Part shown: positions 51,940-61,500 of the stretch, piece after piece
Numbering within the stretch: the first letter of the stretch is position 1
Layout of the letters: each line of letters opens with the position of its first letter
Assembly: GCA_024704175.1 (NCBI GenBank)
Contig: CP085629.1
Span: 868,001 to 932,000, forward strand
From: Paenibacillus sp. P25
GTDB lineage: Bacteria > Bacillota > Bacilli > Paenibacillales > NBRC-103111
DNA length: 64,000 bases
Direction of reading: 5' to 3'
The notes under the pieces: generated by a model
Seen by the model: only the letters and a program-made list of their open reading frames with translations
Told to the model about the DNA's origin: nothing
Database searches by the model: none
Translations under genes and position numbers: made by a program

Positions 51940-52736
51940 TGACCCAGCCCGCAATGAGTCAGCATCTTGCCGCTCTGGAAGCGGAAGTGGGAGAGCCGTT
52001 GTTCACCCGGACATCACGGAAAATGGTGCCTACTGAAAGAGGGAAGGATCTGTATACCAGACTGGTTCCGCTCATCGAAGCGTTGGAAGAGACGACGTTG
52101 AGCTTCAAAATGGTGTCCACTCCAGCCCTACCTGTTGTGAGGATCGCTTCGGCGCAAGAGTTTTTCCGAGAGAGGATCTCACCGCGCCTGGCGAGCTTTT
52201 CCATGCGTGTGATCGCCCGCTTCGGTACCGCACCTGTCATTCTCGATTTTCTCTTGGAGGAGAAAGTAGACTTGATTGTGACCTCCCAAAATCTCGCTGC
52301 TCCCGGAGTGGAATATCTCTCCTATATGCGGGAAGAATTCGTTATCGTCGCGCCTTCCGATTTTCCTGAGCCGGCCTTTAGCGATGTGCAAGAATGGGAA
52401 TCCTGGCTGTGCTCACAACCGTGGCTCAGTTACGGTCTGGAATTGCCGATCATCCGCCGATTTTGGCGTGAGCACTTTCAAAAGCGTCCACAAATGCAAC
52501 CAGCCCATGTTCTGCCTGATCTTCACACCCTGCTTCGTGCCATCGAACACGGCGCGGGTATCAGTCTTCTGCCCACTTACATGCTCGGGAGCTCCTTGCA
52601 AACAGGCAAAACGAAAATGCTTTACCCCTCGTGCACCGTTCCAAACGAGCTGTATATCGGGTTTTTGATCAAAAATCGGAATTTACCCCAAGTAAAGACA
52701 GCGATCGAGTCACTGAAAAGCATTCTTACCTCATAG
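51861..52736 (+). CDS. LysR family transcriptional regulator
   Basis: 291 residues. N-terminal winged helix WYRSFISIYKHGSVSEVAKT and QPAMSQHLAALEAEVGEPLF, TRTSRKMVPTERGK, then the periplasmic-binding-like effector domain (IASAQEFFRERISPRLASF; VDLIVTSQNLAAPGVEYLSY; LPTYMLGSSL). GGAGGAG lies before the ATG. It is co-directional with and immediately after the MFS exporter, unlike the usual divergent position. It converges with the AraC gene with only 4 bases between stops. Confidence 0.9.
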   Translation: MDFEWYRSFISIYKHGSVSEVAKTRMMTQPAMSQHLAALEAEVGEPLFTRTSRKMVPTERGKDLYTRLVPLIEALEETTLSFKMVSTPALPVVRIASAQEFFRERISPRLASFSMRVIARFGTAPVILDFLLEEKVDLIVTSQNLAAPGVEYLSYMREEFVIVAPSDFPEPAFSDVQEWESWLCSQPWLSYGLELPIIRRFWREHFQKRPQMQPAHVLPDLHTLLRAIEHGAGISLLPTYMLGSSLQTGKTKMLYPSCTVPNELYIGFLIKNRNLPQVKTAIESLKSILTS

Positions 52737-52740
52737 AGCT

Positions 52741-53996
52741 TTAAATCCGATCGGCAGATGAAGATTGCCCCCGCTTAAATCGCTTGGGGGTTACCCCCAT
52801 CACTTTCTTGAACGTTTTCGTAAAATAACTCTGGTCGTGGAAGCCGAGCAGCGTAGACACCTCCGAAATCGGCCGGTCGGTCAGGCGCAGCAGGTTGGCC
52901 GCTTCTTCGATCTTGGCATCCCGAATATAGTCCTGCAGCGTACGGCCGACCTCCCTGCGGAAGAGCGCGGATAAATAATTGGGATGCAGAGTCCGCCTGC
53001 TCCGCCAAATCCGCCAGTGTAATCTCCTCGTACAAGTGCTTAAAAATATAATCGAGACACGCGTTGATTCCTCTTGAGTAGCGTTGACGTTTCTTTTGAT
53101 ACACCCGCTCTGCAAAGTCGGTGAGCACATCCAACATGAACCGGTCCGCGGCGCTGCTGCTTCGAATGTTTTCGACGGCTTGGATATACAGGTCGCTCAG
53201 GGTCAGAGCGGTCTCGTAATCGAGACCGCCTTGAGCCGCGGCCCGTGTGGCGAGCGTGATCACGGCAATCGCCATGTTCTTCTTGCTGCGCAGCAGGCTC
53301 GTTCTCGACAGGATCCCCGGCTGGCCGTGTCTCGGAAACTCCTGCCAACATTGGTTGACCTTCTCCTTATTTCCTTCCTTAATTGCCTGAAGCAGTCTAG
53401 CCTCGAATTCGGCATCATGATGAAGCGACGAGCTCTGCCGGCTCCGGGCAACCAGAAGCTCCGGATGCTCAATCCGGGCGGGCTGGCTGTGCAGGGATTG
53501 GCTCAACCGGTAAATATCGGTAGGATCGATCGGTTCACGATACAACATATAATGAAGCTGCGTGCAGGTGAAGACAAGGTCGATCAGCGGAATGCATGGC
53601 AAGCTCTCGAAATAACGGACGAAGGGCTCCTGAACGGCCGCAGGCAATCCCGTATCGTTCATGATCGATTTCAGGATAAATTCCGACGGCTCAGAATCGA
53701 GGCAAGGGCCGGCTATCATCACGCCTTGTGCACCGTTCTCCATTCGAACCGGCACCATAGCGAACACTTCCTCGTACCGCGTTTTATGCATGATAGGCGG
53801 CTGGTTGCTCCCTGCCCAAGAGGAACAGCTCGTGCAACAGTTCATTCCTGGACTTGTACATGGGATTCAGCGCGAAGCCCGGGGCGAATTCGTATACCGT
53901 CGTATCGTCCTGCTCCATATAAAATACAGGGAGACCGAGAGAACGGTGGATCAGCTTGCATAAATACGGGAGATGGCTGGGTACAGGAAACATCAT
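52741..53996 (-). CDS. AraC family transcriptional regulator (two frameshifts)
   Basis: About 418 residues in three frames. The first frame (from 53996) gives the N-terminus FPVPSHLPYLCKLIHRSLGL and MYKSRNELLHELFLLGREQP. After ~53800 the next gives the long sensor-like part PIMHKTRYEEVFAMVPVRME through DFAERVYQKKRQRYSRGINA. After ~52990 the last gives the helix-turn-helix end HPNYLSALFRREVGRTLQDY and PISEVSTLLGFHDQSYFTKT. This type has no receiver domain and often regulates a neighbouring glycosidase. The GH3 gene starts 150 bases away on the other strand, with an inverted repeat between them. Confidence 0.82.
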
Positions 53997-54029
53997 GAGG
54001 GATTCCTCCGAAAGAAATAAAAATTGGAA

Positions 54030-54053
54030 TTAAGATAATAATATTTATCTTAA
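54030..54053. promoter_or_regulatory. Inverted repeat between the AraC and GH3 genes
   Basis: TTAAGATAA and TTATCTTAA, 9-bp perfect arms, 6-base spacer. TATAAT at 54085-54090 faces the GH3 gene. The repeat is a plausible operator for divergent control. Confidence 0.5.
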
Positions 54054-54146
54054 TATTATACCATAATTTAAATACGTTCCTTTTTATAATGACAATAGAA
54101 GGCTTTCCTATATGCTGATCTATACTGAATAAAGGAGCGTTGGTGT

Positions 54147-56489
54147 ATGCAAAGAGATTATAAAGCGCTGGTGGCGCAGATGACGCTGGAGGAAAAGGCC
54201 GGCTTGTGCTCCGGTCTCAATTTCTGGCAGACCAAGGGTGTGGAGCGGCTGGGCATTCCTTCCACGATGCTGACGGACGGCCCGCACGGCCTGCGCAAGC
54301 AGGCGGGGGGCTCGGACCATCTCGGGCTTAATGAAAGCGTTGCCGCCACCTGCTTTCCTACGGTCGCCGGTCTTGCGGCCAGCTGGAACCGGGAACTGAT
54401 CGGCCGAGTCGGCGCGGCGATCGGCCGCGAATGCCAGGCGGAGGATGTGGCCGTTCTGCTGGGCCCCGGCGTGAATATCAAGCGGTCCCCGCTGTGCGGA
54501 CGGAATTTTGAATATTTCTCGGAAGATCCATACCTATCCTCGGAAATGGCCGCGAGCCATATCCAAGGCGTACAGAGTGAAGGCGTCGGCACATCGCTGA
54601 AGCATTTTGCCGTGAACAATCAGGAGCACCGCAGAATGTCGTCGGATTCGGTCGTCGATGAGCGTACGCTCCGCGAAATCTACCTGGCAAGCTTCGAACA
54701 GGCTGTGAAGAAAGGGAAGCCATGGACAGTGATGTGCTCCTACAATAAAGTAAACGGCACGTATGCGTCGGAGAACCCGTACCTGCTCACGGACATTTTG
54801 CGCGGCGAATGGGGCTTCGAGGGGTATGTGATGTCGGACTGGGGCGCGGTGAACGAACGGGTGGACGCCTTGAAGGCGGGTCTCGAGCTCGAAATGCCGG
54901 CGAGCAACGGAACGGGCGAGCGCAAGATCGTGGATGCCGTGCGGAGCGGGGAGCTGGCGGAAGAAGTGCTGGATCAAGCGGTTGAACGGTCGCTGCGGAT
55001 GATTTTCAAGTATGCGGATTCTCGCAAGCCGGATGCTCCGCTCGATCTGGAGGCGCATCACCGTCTCGCCATGGAGGCGACCTGCGAGAGCATGATTCTG
55101 CTCAAAAACGAAGGCGGCCTGCTGCCGCTGGAAAAGAAAGGGAAGATCGCCGCGATCGGAGCGCTTGCCCGGGCGCCTCGTTATCAAGGCGCCGGCACTC
55201 GCGTATTCAGCCCAGCCGCCTCGACGATATTTATGAGGAACTGGTCAAAGCGGCAGGAGACGCTTCCGTTACTTACACGGGTGGCTATGACCTTGACAGT
55301 GACGATATCGACCAGTCTTCTATTGAGGAAGCGAAAGAAGCTGCCCGAAACGCGGATGCCGCCGTACTCTTCATCGGTCTGCCGGACCGCTACGAATCGG
55401 AAGGCTATGACCGGGAGCATCTGCGTATCCCGGCTAATCAGATTGCGCTGATCGAGGCGGTCGCCGAAGCTCAGCCTAATCTTGTGGCCGTACTTAGCAA
55501 CGGCGCGCCGGTCGAGATGCCGTGGTCGCCGAAGGTTAAAGCTCTGCTTGAAGGCTATCTCGGAGGCCAGGCACTCGGCGGTGCGATCGCGGCGCTGTTT
55601 TGGCGATGCGAATCCCTCCGGCAAGCTGGCCGAAACGTTCCCGGTGCGGCTGAACGACAATCCGTCGTACCTGTTCTTCCCGGGCGACGGCGATACGGTG
55701 GAATACCGGGAAGGCATTTACGTCGGCTATCGCTACTACGATGCACGGGAGGTCGAGCCGCTGTTCCCGTTCGGTTACGGACTGAGCTATACGGATTTTG
55801 CTTATAGCGATCTGACGGTGAGCGCGGACCGCATCCGCGACACGGATACGGTTCAGGTCAGTGTCACGATCCGCAATACCGGCGACCGTGCGGGCAAGGA
55901 GATCGTTCAGCTTTATGTTCGGGATGTACTGAGCAGCGTGAGCCGTCCGCCGAAGGAGCTGAAAGGCTTCGAGAAGGTGTCGCTTGAGCCGGGTGAAGAG
56001 AAAACCGTCATGTTTACGTTGGATAAACGTTCGTTCGCTTACTACAACACTGATCTTAAGGATTGGCATGTGGAAAGCGGCGAATTCGAGCTGCTGATCG
56101 GCCGTTCCTCCCGCCAGATCGAGCTTCGGAAGACCATTACCGTCGAATCGACGACGGTGATCCGAATGAAGGTCGACCGTAACTCGCTGATCGGCGATCT
56201 GATGGGAGATTCTCTGCTGGGCCCGGTGGCCAAAGAGCCGCTGTCGAAAGTACTGGAGAAGCATCCGCTCGCAAGTCTGGTGCATGAGGAAGGAACTTCC
56301 GGCATTATCGAGGCCATGATGAAGCATTTGCCGCTAAGGGCGCTTGCGAATTTCAGCGGCGGGACGTTTACGGAAGAGATGATGCAGGAGCTGATTGATG
56401 AGCTGAATCTTCATCGGCCTCTTTGCCGCCGTTTAAGCGGACCGGATAAGAAAAGGGCTGTATTCACAGCGGCTCTTGGTTGCAATTAG
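54147..56489 (+). CDS. GH3 family beta-glycosidase (two frameshifts)
   Basis: About 780 residues, cytoplasmic. N-terminal TIM-barrel: [31 protein letters not shown] and [21 protein letters not shown] and the nucleophile Asp231 in [20 protein letters not shown]. Two single-base shifts follow: after ~55200 the other frame supplies [20 protein letters not shown] and [20 protein letters not shown] of the second domain, and after ~55600 the original frame returns with [20 protein letters not shown], the PA-less [12 protein letters not shown] turn and a fibronectin III-like end. Beta-glucosidase is the most common activity, but xylosidase and others occur. GGAGCG precedes the ATG. Confidence 0.9.
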
Positions 56490-56600
56490 AAAAAGGGTGT
56501 GGTACGATACCGTTAATCTTGAGTGACGGGAGCTGAAAAGGATAATGTAATTTTTCTTGCAGATATAATAATAAAACAGTTCAAAGCGATTTTTTTTCGC

Positions 56601-56702
56601 ATGTTTTATTCGTTATATGCAAGAAAGTTACTGCGTCTTTTCACTCAATCAATATATCCATATCTAGCTCTATCCCGGGTTAGGTTTGCTGTATTTATTT
56701 GA
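56601..56702 (+). CDS. Candidate leader peptide of the ABC-F gene
   Basis: 33-codon ORF beginning MFYSLYARKLLRLFTQSIYP, rich in Leu, Arg and aromatic residues, ending at a TGA whose last two bases are the first of the terminator stem. The first antiterminator arm (56618-56632) covers codons 6-11. This is the layout of ribosome-stalling leaders before macrolide, lincosamide and ABC-F resistance genes. No good Shine-Dalgarno sequence is visible, so translation is uncertain. Confidence 0.4.
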   Translation: MFYSLYARKLLRLFTQSIYPYLALSRVRFAVFI

Positions 56703-56741
56703 GCTGCAGGAAGTAACTTTCTTGCAGCTCTTATATTTTTT
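56618..56741 (+). promoter_or_regulatory. Transcription attenuator of the ABC-F gene
   Basis: TGCAAGAAAGTTACT (56618-56632) is the exact complement of AGTAACTTTCTTGCA (56712-56726), a 15-bp antiterminator. The second arm overlaps a terminator hairpin GAGCTGCA/TGCAGCTC (56701-56708 and 56723-56730) followed by TTATATTTTTT, so only one can form. TTTCTTGCA at 56553-56561 could also pair with the first arm if transcription starts upstream of it. An AGGAGG and the ABC-F start follow. Confidence 0.7.
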
Positions 56742-56759
56742 CGGCAGGAGGATATATTC

Positions 56760-58237
56760 ATGTCATTAATCAACGTAACCCATCTGACGTTTGCCTACGA
56801 CGGCGGCTACGATAACATTTTTGAGGACGTAAGCCTGCAAATCGATACCGATTGGAAACTGGGGTTTACCGGAAGGAACGGCAGGGGAAGACGACGTTTC
56901 TCCACTTGCTGCTTGGAAAATACGAATACAGCGGGAAGATTTCCGCTAAGGTCGGTTTTGAATACTTCCCTTTTCATGTAGAAAACAAAGAAAATCTTAC
57001 CATGGATGTCATCAGTGACATGGTTCCGGACTATGTTCAATGGGAACTGATGCGTGAGCTTTCTTTGCTCAAGGTTTCGGAGGATGTGTTATACCGGCCC
57101 TTTGATTCCTTATCGAACGGGGAGCAGACGAAGGTGCTTCTTGCCGCCTTATTTCTTAAGGAAGACCGTTTCCTGTTAATCGATGAACCCACCAATCATC
57201 TTGATATGCATGCAAGGAAGCTTGTCAGTGACTATCTCAAATCCAAAAGCGGATTTATTCTGGTGTCTCACGACAGATCCTTTCTTGACAACTGCGTAGA
57301 TCACATCCTCTCCATCAACAAGACCAACATAGAGATTCAAAAAGGGAATTTCTCCGATTGGTGGGAAAACAAGAAGAGACAAGATCAATTTGAGCTTGCA
57401 GAGAACGAAAAGCTGAAGAAGGACATCAAACGCTTGTCGGAAGCGGCAAGCCGCACAAGCCATTGGTCCGACGAAGTGGAAAAAACGAAGAACGGAACAA
57501 GAAATTCCGGTTCCAAGGTGGATAAAGGGTATATTGGCCACAAAGCCGCTAAAATGATGAAACGTTCCAAAGCCATAGAGCAAAGACAACAGTCGGCCGC
57601 GGAAGAAAAGTCCAAGCTCCTTAAAAATATTGAAGACTCGGAAAGCCTAAAGCTGACGCCGCTTCCTTATCATAAGCACCAGCTTGCTGCGCTTGAAGAT
57701 GTTTCGATCTATTACGGGGAGAAGAGGGTTTGCGCGGATATTCGTTTTTCGATTGAACAAGGGGACCGGATCGCGCTTTCCGGTAAAAACGGCTCCGGGA
57801 AATCCAGCATCCTCAAGCTGATTTGCGGCGAGGAACTCCGCTATACCGGCACCTTCCGAAAGGGAAGTCAGCTTAAAATATCCTATGTTTCTCAGGATAC
57901 CTCGCATTTACAGGGGAATTTGACCGATTATGCGGGGCAGCATGGGATCGATGAGAGCCTCTTTAAAGCGATTCTGAGAAAGCTGGATTTTTCCAGGATT
58001 CAATTTGAAAAAGATATTTCCGCTTTCAGCGGCGGCCAGAAGAAGAAGGTGCTCATCGCGAAAAGTCTATGTGAGAAAGCGCATTTGTACGTGTGGGATG
58101 AACCGCTTAATTTTATCGACGTGATGTCCCGCATGCAAATCGAAGAGCTGCTGCTGGAATATGCACCCACGATCCTTTTTGTAGAGCATGACAGCGAATT
58201 TTGCAACCATATCGCTACCAAGAGGATTGAACTTTAA
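56760..58237 (+). CDS. Lsa-type ABC-F ribosomal protection protein (one frameshift)
   Basis: About 492 residues, two ABC domains and no membrane segment. It binds the ribosome and dislodges antibiotics; Lsa relatives give resistance to pleuromutilins, lincosamides and streptogramin A. NBD1: GRNGRG-KTTF Walker A, interrupted by a single-base loss near 56885, then SLSNGEQTKVLLAALF, Walker B LLIDEPTNHLD and LVSHDRSFLDN. A charged helical linker with KAAKMMKRSKAIEQRQQ follows. NBD2: SGKNGSGKSSILKL, FSGGQKKKVLIAKSL, YVWDEPLNFID. The start SLINVTHLTFAYDGGYDNIF and WKLGFTGRNGRG are Lsa-like. AGGAGG is 8 bases before the ATG. The attenuator upstream fits drug-induced expression. Confidence 0.9.
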
Positions 58238-58270
58238 CAAAAGGTGTAATTTACCTTAAATGGAATTACA

Positions 58271-58307
58271 AGGGCTGCCGGGCGTTGAGCGTGGCGGCCT
58301 TTTTTTG
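58271..58307 (+). terminator. Terminator after the ABC-F gene
   Basis: GGCTGCC/GGCGGCC stem with one G-T pair, then seven T. Confidence 0.7.
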
Positions 58308-58469
58308 TGCCGGATTACTAAAATATGAATATAGGACAAAAATACATCAATTTCCATCCTATCCCGAATTTCCATTTGTCGATATGATTAGGTTTGGACG
58401 GATTAGAAGACTATTCACGTAAACGGAGGGAGAGGTAAAGGAACGAGGGATCATCGGTTGCCTGAGTAA

Positions 58470-58484
58470 ATGTAAGCGCTGTTA
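58470..58484. promoter_or_regulatory. Probable cre box before the large secreted protein
   Basis: ATGTAAGCGCTGTTA, with the cre core TGTAAGCGCT intact and two mismatches to the 15-nt consensus, 25 bases before the start codon. The remaining 58308-58469 shows no other clear element. Confidence 0.5.
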
Positions 58485-58508
58485 TCACAAAATAAAGGAG
58501 ACCTCGGA

Positions 58509-61500
58509 ATGCCCGTCAAACCAGCTTTGAACAAATGCATCCATTCTTTTCTCGTTTTGTCCATTGTACTTTCGCTGATCAGCCTGCCTTTGCTTCCGGC
58601 GAGAGAGGCGCATGCGGCGCTGGGAGACAGCACCGATGTACTCGGAATCGTCGTAAACAAGCCTTTGAATGCCGTGGTTCGTCTTGATCCGGCGACCATC
58701 GATATCGCACTGCCGTACGGCACCTCCTACCAAATGCTGAATGTCACGACCAATCCGGGCGCCGCCGTATCGCTTTACAGAAGCAACGGGACGACGGCGA
58801 TCTCTTTTGCGGCCGGAGGCATTAACAAGGGCGATGCGAAGTTGGACCAATTTTCAGCAAGCGGCACCACCTTATATTATTTAAAGGTAACCGACAAGAC
58901 GAATAGCACGAACAGCAAAACCTATACGATTAAGGTGACTGTAGATCCCGTTCCCCGCCCTGTAACCGGCACGGTAGGAGCTAACGATAAATATTCGCCG
59001 CTGAATATCCGCGCAGGTGAATACGCATGGGATGTCATGGGAACCTCGAAAATCGGCAACGGCAGCACGACCGGTTCCGTAGAAGGCCCCGGCGTCCCTT
59101 CGTCTTACAGCGGCAAAGCCTGGTCGGAATCGGTTTACGACCGGAACGGAGATTATCCGCTGGCTTCCACGGTCAAGGAATCATGGCTCGGGGACAACAT
59201 GTATTTGCAGACGATCGGTAAGAACGATCCGAACGCTTTGTCTAAATACGGCATTGCAGGCATTCCGGGCACGGACAAGCTGAACTCCGATATTTTGCGG
59301 TTTCACGAATTCGATCCGTTTGTCACGCCGGACGGCGTCGGCCGGGACGACGGAGACCGCGGCGAGGTAGGCAGCGACCGCCAGCGGCTGGAGATCAAGA
59401 GCAACACCGGCGCTTCCAACCGGGACGCCAACAGCGTGGGCGGCGATATCATGACGAACCATTGGAGGCTGATGCTTCCGTCGGAAACGCTCAGGTACCA
59501 GAAGGATGTCGGTGATAAACGCGCAGGCGATTTTATTGTCCCCCACAGGTTCTGGCATATTTTCCAGATGAAAGAGATTGCCGGGAATGCGGCCGGCCAG
59601 CCGGTGGCTACGCTTTCGCTCATTTCAAGCGGAGGGAAGGGCCAGCTTGAATTCAGAAACAACCCGGATGGCGACTACGCGGACCGGATCAAGCCGCTTT
59701 TTACGATTCCGTTTGAGAAGGTCGTTGACCGCTGGCTCGATTTTGAAGTCACGATTTTAACGGCGGATAAGGGCTATATCTATGGTAAGCTTGTTGACCT
59801 GGAATCCGGGGAAGTGCTGTTCGAAGGCGGCATGACGGCCGAAACCTACAGACGCCCCGAAGTGAAGAACCCGGATACCGGCCGGCTCGAAAGAACGGAT
59901 CTGCCTGCAGAATCCGGTCAGCAGAACCGTTCCAAATGGGGACTTTACCGGGGGCTCTACAACAGCCCGAACGATGCAGAGTATGCAGACGAATTCCAGA
60001 ATGCAACGATGTATCTTTCGGACGTGTACTTAATCAAGAGGGATCGAAACAGCTACGTCTTTCCGGACGGCTGGGATCCGAACGCACAACTTAGAGATAT
60101 AGTGGCTTGGGTAAGACCGGCGGCCATTACAGCTTCCAAAGGGACGCCGTTCGGCGGCTTGACTCTGCCGCCGCAGCTTGATGTCACCTTAAGCACAGGC
60201 AGGACGGTGAAGGTGAACGTGACCTGGAGCCCGGCTGATTACAATCCGGCGAATCCGGATAAGTTTAAGATTTATGGCGATTTTAACGGACCGGGGATTA
60301 CAAATCCGGCAAACATTCGGCCATATATTGAAGTAACGCTGGCCGATCATCAGGCGGCTTCGGTCAACCTGCTCGATCCTATCCGTTTTACACCGCAAGA
60401 GGGTGTGAATCTCAAGGCAAGCTCGGAAGCCTCCGATCATCCGGGAGCGGATGCGTTGAAAACGGGGGCGGCGGCTATTGGCGAAATTCCAGCTCTAGCG
60501 TCTATATGAGCGATTATTCTCCATCCTCCCTGGCGTTAAGCCTTGATTTGGGCAAGCCCAAAACGATCGACAAGCTGTATTTGGAAATCCCGAACACGAT
60601 CTCCAATATACAGGACAATGCAACGCGATTTGAGGTGTACTACTCGAATGATCCTCAAGCCTGGGCAAGTGCGCCTGCGCCTTCCGATACGGCGGCCAAT
60701 TACGACTGGAAGGCTAACGGCTGGACGCTGGCCGGGGGTACAGAAATGGAAGGCTTGTGGTCTTATGTTACCTACAACGGACAGCAGTGGGGCTACGATA
60801 CGAAGACGTTCCTCTATCCGTTTACAGCCCGGTATATCATGATCAACACCGTACTGGTGGGTCCCCTCGACAGGCGGGCGAGCGATGCGGATGCCATGAT
60901 GGGCCTGTCGGGCCTGGCGGTTTACGGCAAGGACCCCATAGCTAATGCAACAGCGCTTGAACCGGCTAAGGGCATCTACAGTACTTGGGATCCATCCGCC
61001 CCCGTTACTGCGGCCATGAGCCTTGCCGATGGCCAGAAGCTTACCGGCATTGCCAAGGGCGATACGCTGCTTCGGCCGGATACGGATTACACGCTGTCGG
61101 GAAGTATGGTTACTTTTTCGCCCGCATACCTGGCTGCACTGCCGCTGGGCACCCATGAATTTACGTTTTATTTCAACAGCGGAGTCCCGTCCGTCTATAC
61201 ACTGGATGTAACCGCCCGCGGCTATGGCGACAATAACAAAACCATCAAGATGAACGCGATGGCAGGCGTATCCCCATACAACGTTCTGGGCGGCGCGATG
61301 GGCACCGACGAACCGGTAGAAGGCGTGACGAAGCGGATCCGCAGCGCTTACCACGAATTTTACGGCGACCAGCCCCGGGCGACCGCGGCCGATGACCATG
61401 TGAAGAGCGTGTGGGACGGCGACTTGCAGAAAAATGTGTTCCAGGTCATGGAATACGGCAGAGGCGTGAACAACGAGTACCTGGATAAGGTGCGCGATGG

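Noticed and set aside
54534..55187. Long 217-codon minus-strand frame inside the GH3 gene
   Set aside because: Shadow of the GC-rich coding strand; translation shows no family features.
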